Shown here: one piece after another, positions 12,490 through 22,266 of the stretch
How positions within the stretch are numbered: the stretch's first letter is position 1
How the letters are laid out: the number at the start of each line of letters is the position of its first letter
Source: Viridothelium virens
Taxonomy: Eukaryota; Ascomycota; Dothideomycetes; Trypetheliales; Trypetheliaceae
Reading direction: 5' to 3'
Assembly (NCBI GenBank): GCA_010094025.1
Contig: ML991840.1
Location: 62,001-126,000, forward strand
Length of the DNA stretch: 64,000 bases
Program-made: the position numbers and the translations under genes
Notes under the pieces: model-generated
Told to the model about the DNA's origin: nothing
The model's database searches: none
What the model saw: only the letters and a program-made list of their open reading frames with translations

Positions 12490-13710
12490 CTAAACCATCT
12501 CCACGGTTCTTTTGACTTTGATGGCATTCAGTGGTATATCTTTTATAGAATGCACGTCGGCGTCAACACCAGCTCTTGCGTCAATTGCGCATATTCTGTC
12601 TTCCGACTCCGAGCGAGGGTATTTTGAAGCGTCGACGACCGAATCGAGCCTTTGTGTCCCGTTTGACCGAATCCAATATGATGGCTGTGGTGTCGGAACC
12701 GATGTAAAGAATCCTTTAAGCCCGGCCGTAACGAAGGTTCTATTTATGAGGGGGCCGTACGTTGGTAGGCTACAGCCAATACATTCGAGCGTCGTTTGAA
12801 TGAATAGCCAGTTCTCAGCGGCCGGCCGATAGATTGCCTGTGGATCTTTTGCAACTAGTCCTATGCGGATGGCAGAGACAAGGGAAGCGCTTGAAGAAGC
12901 TACATCAGTGTGAACGAACGAAACGTGAATATCATTATGACTTACCAGCTACCAAATGCAAACACAAAGCAGATCTGCAGTTTCCTCACGAGCGGCATCT
13001 GAAGCTTCAAGACCACAGGTATAGGCATGAATACAATCACTAGATTGGTAGCCATGTTGAAGGGCTCTTCGGCAAGGAGAAATCGCGGGAAACTGAAGCA
13101 TTTCCCTCCTTGTATCGATGGATTCCATGATTCTGCTATAGGATGGATGCATCTGAATAGAAGCGCAGTTACGGTACCAATACAGTAAGCTGCAGAAATG
13201 ATAGCCATTGCAATAACTGCACGGTGAAGCCATCTAGTAGGGAAGAGACGCCAATAGAGGGCAAGGACACTAAATTTTGCGAATGTCATGGACGTTGCTG
13301 CCATCGTGTGAGAGGCATAAGCACCCTTTTCTTCGTTCAGCCGCTCGCTCCCATTGTATTCAGTACGATCATCATGCTTACCTTGCTATATGCTAACAGA
13401 ACATCCTGTGGCATGTCGTCGAAGGGAACTCCATAAACTCCAAGTCGTATATCTGAAGGGACGTGTTTAGACCAGATCTTTGGCAACTCTAGAAGAAATT
13501 CTCACTTTCGATTAAAGCTGCGTTTACTCCAGTAAAGAACAGAAAGGTCAATAACAGAGCCCAATCGTCCAGACCAAAGGGCGAGTTATTCTTGAACTTG
13601 GCAGCAAAGCGGAGAACCACGGAGAGAATACCGAGAATAAAACATGGAATGGTAAGTCGGAGTGCTTCATGGTCGTATGTATGGAGGGGTATCTTCTGTT
13701 CTGAAGCCAT
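12490..13710 (-). CDS. rhodopsin-domain (Pth11-like) integral membrane protein
   Basis: Second fungal rhodopsin-domain protein in the window; function unknown. ATG at 13710 (MASEQKIPLHTYDHEALRLT) opens exon 1 with helix IPCFILGILSVVLRF and the family block SPFGLDDWALLLTF. The next exon carries IRLGVYGVPFDDMPQDVL, in the place of the YGxG loop. Exon 3 (about 13304-12945) has MTFAKFSVLALYWRLFPTRW, the loop CIHPIAESWNPS and further helices. The last exon, from about 12880, holds the final loop and helix (SAIRIGLVAK, ENWLFIQTTLECIGCSLPTYGPL) and a hydrophilic tail ending TVEMV at 12490. The introns have clear GTAAG donors and the frame is open throughout. It sits inside the putative biosynthetic group, between methyltransferase and transporter, but membrane sensors of this family are scattered widely in these genomes, so membership is uncertain. 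Confidence 0.8.
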
Positions 13711-14102
13711 GCGCGGGATTTCCCATGTGGATAAGAAGAATAGTCATAAAAGGTATGATAGATGAAACAAAGAAGCTTTGAGTAGATATTAATCGCATTG
13801 GGGCGCTCCCGCATAGCAGCTTGACCGAGAGCTTAGACTAGTACGGAGTCAGAAAACGCAGTTCTTTTTCTGTTGGTGGCTGGGTAACCGCTGAGGGTGT
13901 ATACCGCGCAGTACGACCCAGTCAATTCATCCATGCTGATGCGTGATGAGGAGGTTACTCGGTGTCGTACCGCATCTGGTAGCAGCCCTTGCAGCCCCTT
14001 TCCGACCAATACTGTGACAGAGCTGAGGAGAAGCAAGTACAAAAGTGATGGAAAAGCACCTTGGCCAGCGTGCAGATCGATAGACGGCAAATTCACTTCA
14101 CC
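13711..14102. promoter_or_regulatory. shared upstream region of two divergent genes
   Basis: 392 bp between the starts of the rhodopsin-domain gene (-) and the MFS transporter (+). It must hold both promoters. No clear TATA box or paired CGG/CCG regulator site was picked out by eye. Confidence 0.4.
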
Positions 14103-15636
14103 ATGCTTCATCAGGGCGCCACGGCTGATGATGAGCGGCCCGTATCTACAGCCACCACCCAAGGCACAGGAGCTCCCATACTCATGGAGACCACTCCTCA
14201 GAATGCGAAAGCCAATGCTCCCGCCATGGAAGAAGCTCGTGGACCTGCGATGAAAGACGGCGGTCTTTTTGCTTGGTTGCAATGTGCTGGCGCATTCCTC
14301 ATGTTCTTCAACTCCTGGGGCTTAGTCAACAGTTTCGGTCAGTCAGTCAGGCTCGGCCCGCGCTCCTTCCTCCCCCGCCCCGTTCTCCTTCGACGCGACC
14401 TGCTGACTCGAGCAAAAAACCAGGGGCCTTTCAGACCTTTTACGAGCAAAATCTACTAACAAGGCAGTCACCCTCGCAGATTGCATGGATCGGCTCGCTT
14501 CAGGCCTTCTTGTTCATCATTGGAGGTACCGTCGCGGGACCTCTCTACGATCATGGTCGCCTACAGACCCTGGTACGGTCTGGCAGTTTCCTGGTCGTCT
14601 TCGGAATGATGATGACCAGCCTTGGCACTAAGTACTGGCATTTGATTCTGGCCCAAGGCTTGACTGTCGGTATTGGAAGTGCAGCGCTCTTTGTGCCTAG
14701 TATTGCTTTACTTCCACCGTATTTCATTAAGCGTAGGGCTCTTGCCACGGGCACTGCCGTCACGGGGAGTAATCTTGGTATGATACTGCCCTTGCATGCT
14801 ATTAATTATCGTTATCTCACTTCGATCTGCGCAGGTGGCGTCGTATATGCGATCATGTTCAGCAAACTCCAGCCAAGGATAGGATTTCCCTGGACCACGA
14901 GGGTCATGGGTTTCGTGATGTTGGCAACCCTTTCACTCCCGCTCACAAGCCTACGCATGCGTTTCAAACCGGCCACCGCTCGCAAAGTGTTCGACCCAAA
15001 ACCCTGGACCGAGTTGCCGTTTGCCATCTTTGCCTTTGCCTGCTTCGTCGGTTTTAGTGGATTGTATGTGCCGTATTTCTATATTGAATCCTTTGTGTTA
15101 CAGAAAAACATTTTTAGCGTAAGGGTAGCGTTCTACGTTGTCCCAATCCTTAACGCAGGCGCATTTATTGGCCGTCTAGTAAGTAAATTTTGCGTCCGAA
15201 GCTCCGAACTGATACTAACCGAGTATAGCTCCTCTCTTTCCTCGCCGACTACGCCGGCCCGGTTAACATCCTTCTCATAAGTGCGTTCGCATGCGCTGTC
15301 CTGGGATATGTGTGGGCCGCCATAACATCCCCCGCTGCCATCATTGTTTTTGCGATCTTGTTCGGCGCCTTTTCTGGTACTTACATTTCCGTTGCCCTCA
15401 CTACAATCGCCGTCTGGCTGTGTCCTGAAATCAGCGCGCTTGGCCTGCGTATTGGGATGATGTGCATTCCTTGCGCCGCAGGGCTTCTAATCGGATCACC
15501 AGTTGGCGGTGTTATAGCCAAAAATGACTGGCTGGGCGTTCAGATGTTCACCGGTTCTACATTGTTAGCTTCCACTATCGCCGTAGCCGCTGTGCGAACC
15601 ATGAAAAGCGGCTGGAGCATTGCCCGCAAATGTTAG
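14103..15636 (+). CDS. MFS transporter, monocarboxylate-porter family
   Basis: Twelve-helix plasma-membrane transporter of the fungal monocarboxylate porter type (MCH/riboflavin-transporter relatives), often found as exporter in metabolite clusters. Exons 14103-14337, 14424-14777, 14835-15178 and 15229-15636 join in phase to 446 residues with GT-AG introns. A hydrophilic N-terminus ends with KDGGLFAWLQCAGAFLMFFN (helix 1), then SWGLVNSFGAFQTFYEQNLL, PSQIAWIGSLQAFLFIIGG (the loop-helix mark of this family), GPLYDHGR, PPYFIKRRALATG and, in the second half, PRIGFPWTTRVMGF and ALGLRIGMMCIPCAAG. No broken frame. It is the only intact transporter near the prenyltransferase and may have taken over export from the decayed MFS gene at 4410-5759 (inference). 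Confidence 0.9.
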
Positions 15637-16167
15637 ATGATACTACGAAGCCCTTCAGCACAAGCTATGCCCAGCTAAGATTGATCCGTCATATGCCATT
15701 GAGTGGATATGGATGCATGTAACGCACACTGCAGCATCAAAAACAATGCAAAAGCCGTCCTTGCTTTCTCTTTGGATGCTGTCGAATAAGCAAACCTGCC
15801 TAAATTGGGTTCCCTGGATGATCCGCCAATCAAGATTTTCATTGTCAGCCTTCATCTACCGATGCATTAGCAATGTGGGGGCTGTGTCTTATCATCCTAC
15901 CCACCGTTGCCGAGCGGGCTGTCATTCGAGGCAACTCGAGGAGCGCGCATAAGGAAGGATGCGAACCGAGTGCGTAAGAGCAGTAAAGCATGATCTAAAT
16001 TTGCTAGCTATAATGTTTTAGTGCTTGCAAGTTGCGATCGGCGTTCAGAGTCGACAAAAAGCAATTTGCATTTATCTGCGGGGTACAAACCCTACAAGCC
16101 CCAATCATGTTCGCTCAACTTTGAGCTGAAACCTCATCAGCCCATTGGGCTTTGCGTTACCAGTATC
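15637..16167 (+). other. spacer upstream of the aminotransferase
   Basis: 531 bp between two co-directional genes; presumed 3' end of the transporter transcript and promoter of the aminotransferase. Nothing else recognised. Confidence 0.4.
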
Positions 16168-18028
16168 ATGGACCCTCGTCAAATCATTAGACCAGCTAAA
16201 AGAGATCTTCGCAGTCTTCCGGGAAAAACCAATATCGAACCAACAGAGCAAGCAAACATCGCTGAGGGAAATGTTTGGTAAAATTAAGCTCGAAATTCTG
16301 GCTATTGGACATTGGCTAATCTCTTTCGTCAGGTCATGGATACACGAGATTATAGTTGCATCTCCGGTCCAGCCTGTGGCAAATCTTGGCACAGGCTTCG
16401 TGTAGGTGATACATTCTCTGACCCCTGCCATCGCTGCAAATGACAAAAGCTGTAGAGATTTTAATCCTCCAAAATTCGTGTTGGAGGCCTATAAGGAAGC
16501 CTTAAACAACGTGGAGTACAATCAATATGCCCCGATAACTGTGAGCTTCCAAGCAACACGGCCAAACCGAGCTTATGACAAGTATAGGGGTTACCCTCAC
16601 TTAAATTGGCAGTATCCAAGATTTGGTCGCCGTTCTACGAGCGCGTACTCAATCCAGATACTGACATATGTATCTGCAATGGTGCTCAGGAGGCCCTTCT
16701 CAGCTCCATCATGGCTTTTGTACGGCCAGGCGATGAGGTGATACTTTTCGAGCCTGTTTTCGAACTGTGTGTCCCGCCGAGCACTTCGAGTCGAGCCATG
16801 CGGCATTTCATCTCATGCTAAGTAGATACGTCGTCCAGCTAAAATTAGTTGGAGCCACCGCCGTCTATGTACCTTTGCAACCACCGAAAGGAATCGATAC
16901 AGAAAACCTAACGGGAAATGATTGGAGACTTGATATGCGTGACTTCAAAAAGGCTGTTACTTCCAAAACTAAAGCTGTTGTAAGCATGGAAAAACTTTCA
17001 AGGCTGGATTCTGCTAAATTCCTCAGATTCTCAATAATCCGTACGCTCAATAATGTCACACCTACGCTAGAGATGTCTTATTAAATAGTCCAGGCATAAT
17101 CCCCTCGGAAAAGTCTTCACCCTGAACGAAATACGATCTATTGGGCAGATTTGCGTATCTCACGATCTCCTCCTCATCTCTGACGAAGTGTACGAACGCA
17201 TTGCGTTCGACACCCCGTTTACTCGTGCTGCGTCCATCGATTCAACGATTTCGGCACGTACTTTGACTGCGATTTCTCTTGGAAAGTTGTTCAACGCTAC
17301 CGGGTGGCGTGTCGGCTTTGTTATTGGCCATGCAAGACTTATACATCACATCCAGAATACGCACGCAGTACTCGCATATGCTTCTAGTAGCCCTACTCAA
17401 GCGGCTTGCGCGAGGGGTCTTCTTGAAGCGGAACAAAATGGGTTTTGGGAAGAGAATCGAAGAGACGTGAAAGCTCGGGTTCAAAGAATTTGCAACGTCC
17501 TAGACGAGATCGGACTTCCGGTAAGGGTTCAGGAGGCCATCGCGTATGTAAGACATGTACGAGGAAAAAGTGGACTGATGTGCCTCGTATTGTAGTATGT
17601 CAAACCGCTCGGAGCGTATTTTCTATTCGTCAATATCAGTAAAATCAAATTACCCCCGACCTTCAAGTTCCCCAGGACGGTGACAAAGCACGGATCGAAG
17701 GACTGGAAGGTCTGCTATTATATGATCAATGAAATTGGCGTGGCATCAATACCTGGCAGTTGTAAGTCAATCGTCCAGTTGGTAACGGGATGATCTGAGT
17801 TCACTCTCGCTTTTTCTCAAGTCTAGGTTTCCCTTATCCTTATTCCAGACTTGGTGACTTTGGATTATTTGTTTTGCGTTATGAATGCTAATTGTGGAGC
17901 CAGGCTTCTACGGGTCTCAGAATAGCCATTTCGGCGAGTCCTATATCAGGTTTGGAGTATGCAAGTCTGAGGAGAGCTTGAAGCTGGCAGAAGAGCGACT
18001 ACGGAAGCTCAGAGGAATAATTAAGTGA
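16168..18028 (+). CDS. PLP-dependent aminotransferase, kynurenine-oxoglutarate transaminase type
   Basis: Fold-type I aminotransferase resembling fungal kynurenine aminotransferase (Bna3-like); relatives act on kynurenine or aromatic amino acids. Exon 1 is 16168-16277 (MDPRQIIRPAKRD). Later exons carry SWIHEIIVASPVQPVANLGTG, DFNPPKFVLEAYKEALNNV, LAVSKIWSPFYERVLNPD, GAQEALLSSIMAFVRPGDEV, YVPLQPPKGI, HNPLGKVFTLNEIRSIG, SDEVYERIAF and the PLP-lysine block SLGKLFNATGWRVGF (about 17277-17320). The last exon has GESYIRFGVCKSEESL and stops at 18026-18028. Seven or eight small introns fit well, except one. Between KTKAVV (16980) and HNPLGK (17093) no splice choice keeps the frame, and LNSP is in a different frame from the HNP that must follow. 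The gene may have a small lesion at the PLP-binding loop, or an unusual intron. It lies directly upstream of the prenyltransferase, same strand. Confidence 0.85.
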
Positions 18029-18902
18029 CCTCCACACACTCGTAGGGCCGCAAAACTAGATACTAGTTCATGTCAAGAGTCCCGCACTCCTCTGACTGCC
18101 TGTCAAGGTACGGTTTGAGGGGTGAACGGGACGTCCTCGATGTAAGTTGCTCGAAGGAATGAGTAATACTGGGCCGACCGAACAGACCGTTGGGCGCATA
18201 GAGGACCCTTGAAGTGATTAAAGATTTCCAATGTCATTCCCAATTAATAATCTGTCTTCGTGCTCTAATGAGCCATCAACATGTCGTGGTATGTAAGTTC
18301 AACAAGTTTGAGCGGATGTTCGGAATGCCCTAGCATTGAGCATTGCATGATGCCAGCCGCACGGCATTTCCGAGGCTATTTCGGGACGAGTGGCAGCCAA
18401 TCAACATCCGTCTCGAATCTGATATGCAGTGGCGATCCATGTTGCATGTCTCAAGCCGCCATCCGGCCGCGGCAAATTGAGGGGCATAGTATGAAGCTGA
18501 AATATCGTCTGGCTTGTGAGAGCGGAATTGTCGCCCCAATCGGCCGACTGTGAATAGGACAGTGGAAGCTAAGTAGATTCTCGAGTCATTCTGGAGTTCA
18601 GCTCCGTACTAAAGATCGCTAAGACAATCATGAGCCCAGTGCAGTCAATCGCGAGCCCAGTAGCCACCCAATCACTTGCGTCAATATCTACAGGATGATG
18701 GATAACCGAAGCGGAAGACCTGCATAACGCCATCTTAAAGCAAGGGACCACAATGAGAGCCTTGCGTTTGGTCTTGGACTATGGTGTTCTGGCCTGCGAC
18801 TCCTTTGTTAGATATGAGAGCTCTCCTCCTATCTTAACGTGAACCCATTAAGTCCGACAAACCTTTGATCAGCCGGCATGTACGATTTAAGGATCTCCAG
18901 AA
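18029..18902 (+). other. spacer upstream of the prenyltransferase
   Basis: 874 bp with no recognisable gene; short frames only. Presumed to contain the DMATS promoter. Confidence 0.45.
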
Positions 18903-20323
18903 ATGCTCCTACCAGAGTTCTATTATTTCGCGTCTGGACCACGCACGACTTCCAAGGAAAGGCCGGATAGCATGATTACAAAGGAGCGTGTTACAAATAT
19001 TCCAATTGATTGTGAGCATAATTGGAAAGAAGCCAATCAGGACTTCTGGTGCAGATATCTTGGCGGTTCCCTTGCAATTCTCCTACGACATGCTGGATAC
19101 TCCGAAGAAGCACAGTACGGTCACTGGCTGTTTCTTAACAAGGTCATAGCACCGAATCTTGGTCTGAGTCTTCATGCCCAGAGTCGTTGGAAAAGTTTCA
19201 TGACAGATGATGGCGGTCCTGTGGAGTTGAGCTGGGAATGGCCTGTGGGTACTGAAACTCCCAAAATTCGATACTCGATCGAACCAATAGGGCCACAGGC
19301 AGGAACGTGGCTTGACCCTTATAACACCTCCGTTCTCGGCCCATTCAACAAATTCTTGCTAGAAACCCTTTCAGAGACGGCCATGGTGTGGTTTAATCAC
19401 TTTGAGAAGGAGTTTTGTCCTACACAAGAGCATTTCCTGCGAATGAGTTCGGAAGATCACTCAACTCATCACTTTTATGCGTTCGACCTTGAGGATGATA
19501 AGACAACAGCCAAGGCTTACTTCTTCCCCGCACTGAGAGCTCAAGAAGCAAAGATGTCAACGCTTGACGTGATATGCCAGGCAATATCAAGAGCCCCGCA
19601 GTGGAGGTTGGCTGGATCTCAGGCTCTGGTATCTTTTCGAAACTTTGCGACGAAACCAGCCTCAGCAAAATTGGAATTCAGCATGCTTGCCATTGATCTA
19701 GTTGAGCCGTCCTTGTCACGAGTGAAGATCTACTATCGATGTCGTCGGACAGACTTCGAATCCGTAGTTCATAATTTGACGCTTGGGGAGCGTGAGAGAG
19801 CCGCAGCCCTTCGGCAAGGACTGGAGAGTTTGAGAGCGCTATGGGACGCTCTATTTCAAGTCGATAGCCAGTCAAAGACATCCTTGCCTTATGTGAACCA
19901 TCAGACTGCTGGAATACTGTACTACGCTGAGCTCAGACCTGGAAGTTCCATGCCATCCACAAAGATATACTTACCTGTTCGACATTACTCCGTCACTGAT
20001 CAACATATCACCACGACCCTGTCATCATACTTTCGGACGAGCGTACATCATTGTGCAGTCCAAGGTTACAAGAAGACCATGCAGTCCTTATTGTAAGGCC
20101 AAAGCTCCCTTCTTTAACCAACCAGCAAAGTTGATGCTGATACGAGGACAGCAAACAAGATGCGATGCAGACCTCTCGCGGTTTACACACATATCTTGGG
20201 ATCTCGTTTCGATCCGATGGGAGATTACGAATTGTCTCGTACATAAATCCGCAAATATCCAAGCTGAAAGAGTGGGGTAATGATGGAGATAGACGTGAGA
20301 CGCAAGACTCTCACGACCCATGA
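18903..20323 (+). CDS. DMATS-type aromatic prenyltransferase
   Basis: Soluble ABBA-fold enzyme of the dimethylallyltryptophan synthase family; it transfers a prenyl group from DMAPP to an aromatic acceptor, usually an indole. Exons 18903-20092 and 20152-20323 join in phase (GTAAGG...GGACAG) to 453 residues, the usual family length. Marks in order: DFWCRYLGGSLAILLRHAGYS (N-terminal helix), QYGHWLFLNKVIAPNLG, GGPVELSWEW (its Glu is at the position of the general base of FgaPT2-like enzymes), RYSIEPIGPQAGTWLDPYN, KAYFFPALRA (phosphate-binding Lys and Tyr region), KIYYRCRRTDFESV, and in exon 2 GLHTYLGISFRSDGRLRIVS followed by YINPQ. The second exon is needed for the barrel to close. The start could also be the Met at 18972. 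It is the signature enzyme of the putative cluster, with an aminotransferase upstream and an APH-fold kinase convergent downstream (194 bp). Confidence 0.93.
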
Positions 20324-20516
20324 ATGCAATCTCTTCGCAAAGGCTTTCCCGATGCAGTGGACGGAACAACATATGCTGGCAAATCTGCTTTGACCTATTC
20401 GTATTAGACATTTCCTCCTTACTCTTGACAAATGCTGTAAAGCTCGCAAAGGCGGTACGGAGATCGGTGGAGTATGATGATAATCCATGTACGCGTGGGC
20501 CAATAACTTGTCAAGC

Positions 20517-22008
20517 CTATCTTGTCAATCCATGTAGATAGAAGTCCAAGACCTCTCTTTCTGACTTTTCAAGCAGCCATTCCAGGCCATCAGCCCATTC
20601 CGTGTCTACCCATACTTGCTTCATTTTGAAATGAGTCAGTGCTCGGAATGCATTTGCCTCCTTCGAATAGAAGCCGGTTTTAGTAAGCACCACACTATCT
20701 TTGCCCAATCCTTCACTCTTGTCCCTTGTCTCCGCTGCCATTTCAGAGCTTGTTTGCTCCGCGATCTCTGTGAAGCGGCGGCCAAGCTGTTCTCGCGCTT
20801 TACAGGCAGGGTGGTTCTCCACGACACCTGGCGTAGCGTATCCGACCCCCATTAAGAATGGAAAGCGGTAGAGAACAGCATTCGGTGCAGCAATGACGCC
20901 ATCCCAGTCAATAACTCCAATTACATTAAACTCTTGATCCACAATTAAATTATGCGGACCGAGATCATAGTTAGCTAGGCCAAAGCTTTGTAGCGATGTT
21001 TGATCGGATATCATTTCTGGTACGAGTTTGTGGAAATTTTTAACGACTTGGCCGTGGGTTTCAACTTCCCAATCATCACCATACAAGTTTTTCGCCAATT
21101 CCACAAAGTAGCTCTTGTAAAAATCCATAGCATTCTCATATGGTCCCGATTTAGTTTCAGTCAACGGCCCAATTACAAACTCCTTAAGACTAGAGACACT
21201 GCGTGTCACGGAGCCAATTTTGTCCACGCGTATGTTAGCGAGCTGGTGCATGATACTGGCGACTTGTTTGAATATCTTCTCTGCGTACTGCTCCGGTATC
21301 CCCTCGTGGTTCCCAGGGAACTTTGCAGCGAGGTCTGCAGCTGTGTTCCCGTGTACATATTGGATCAAAGAGTATGGAAAACCGACAGGATTATCCTTTG
21401 TAAGGTTGCTTGCGTACACCTGAGGTACTGGGATATTCGAATTGAGTCTATTGGAATATGGCTATCAGTATCGATCATGTGATTTTTTAAGTTTGGCAGC
21501 GGGCAAATATGTCTAAGCAGGAAAGGTACTTTCGAGTCGACATCAAATGCAGATAGATCCAAACAATGATAAGGCCACGTCAGGAGCTCAATACGATCTT
21601 TCTACTTTGACTCGACATATCAAATTGGAAACTTTTAGCTTACCTTACAAATTCCATTGCTGCTAGTTCCGACTGCATATTGTACAAAATTTTATCAGTT
21701 TCTGCCTTCTTGTCAAAGTGTAGAGCATGTTTGTACCCATTCTCGTCGAAGTGTTCGATTTGTGGCAGCCTAAGCCTTGCTATCCACTGGACGCCGTCTT
21801 CGAAACTGATTTTCTTCACGAAGTTGAAGCTTCCAACGGAGAAATTGTCATGAAGCATGCATTTCAGACCATCCCGCATTGAAGAAGCATGCGCTAGAAG
21901 CGCTGTCTCATTAAAAGCATTCTTAAAGTAATCGATACGTGCCGCATACTCCTCTTCGTATTCTTCCCCTCCTGTCCAGGCATCGCTACCTGTAACTTCT
22001 GACTGCAT
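20517..22008 (-). CDS. APH-fold phosphotransferase family protein
   Basis: Member of the aminoglycoside phosphotransferase/choline kinase-like fold (PF01636), a group with many small-molecule kinases and many members of unknown function in fungi. Exon 1 is 22008-21644 and exon 2 is 21447-20517; they join in phase to 431 residues. Exon 1 has the N-lobe (GSFNFVKKISFEDGVQWIAR, then the helix ELAAMEFV). Exon 2 opens NIPVPQVYASNLTKDNPVG, typical of the family, with PYSLIQYVHGNTAADL after it. The catalytic loop reads ANYDLGPHNLIVD, where the usual His of HxDxxxxN is Asn but Asp and Asn are kept; the metal motif is VIGVIDWDGV. C-terminal helical lobe ends HGLTR. Convergent with the prenyltransferase. 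A role in the cluster, such as resistance or substrate phosphorylation, is speculation. Confidence 0.85.
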
Positions 22009-22266
22009 CTTGACTTGACATTGGACACAGTCTCGGTGCGAAAATCCTAGTTCAGAAGTAGATGACTATTGGGGAAGAATTCCGTGATCTTGGAAGATGT
22101 TGATTGGAGGAATGCCGATAGTAATACAGCACTCGAGAAGCTTCCGAAGATTTGCCGTTGGAAGTCTTGATTAGCGGCTTCGCGAGCTCCTTGGAGGCCT
22201 TTTTGCAGTAAGTATCAGTTTCACAATCGCTGTGTGCCCCATCTTCGTCGCTGACGACAGTGGTGT

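Noticed and set aside
12512-12799. 95-codon plus-strand frame
   Set aside because: It is antisense to the last exon of the rhodopsin-domain gene, which has family features; the plus frame has none.
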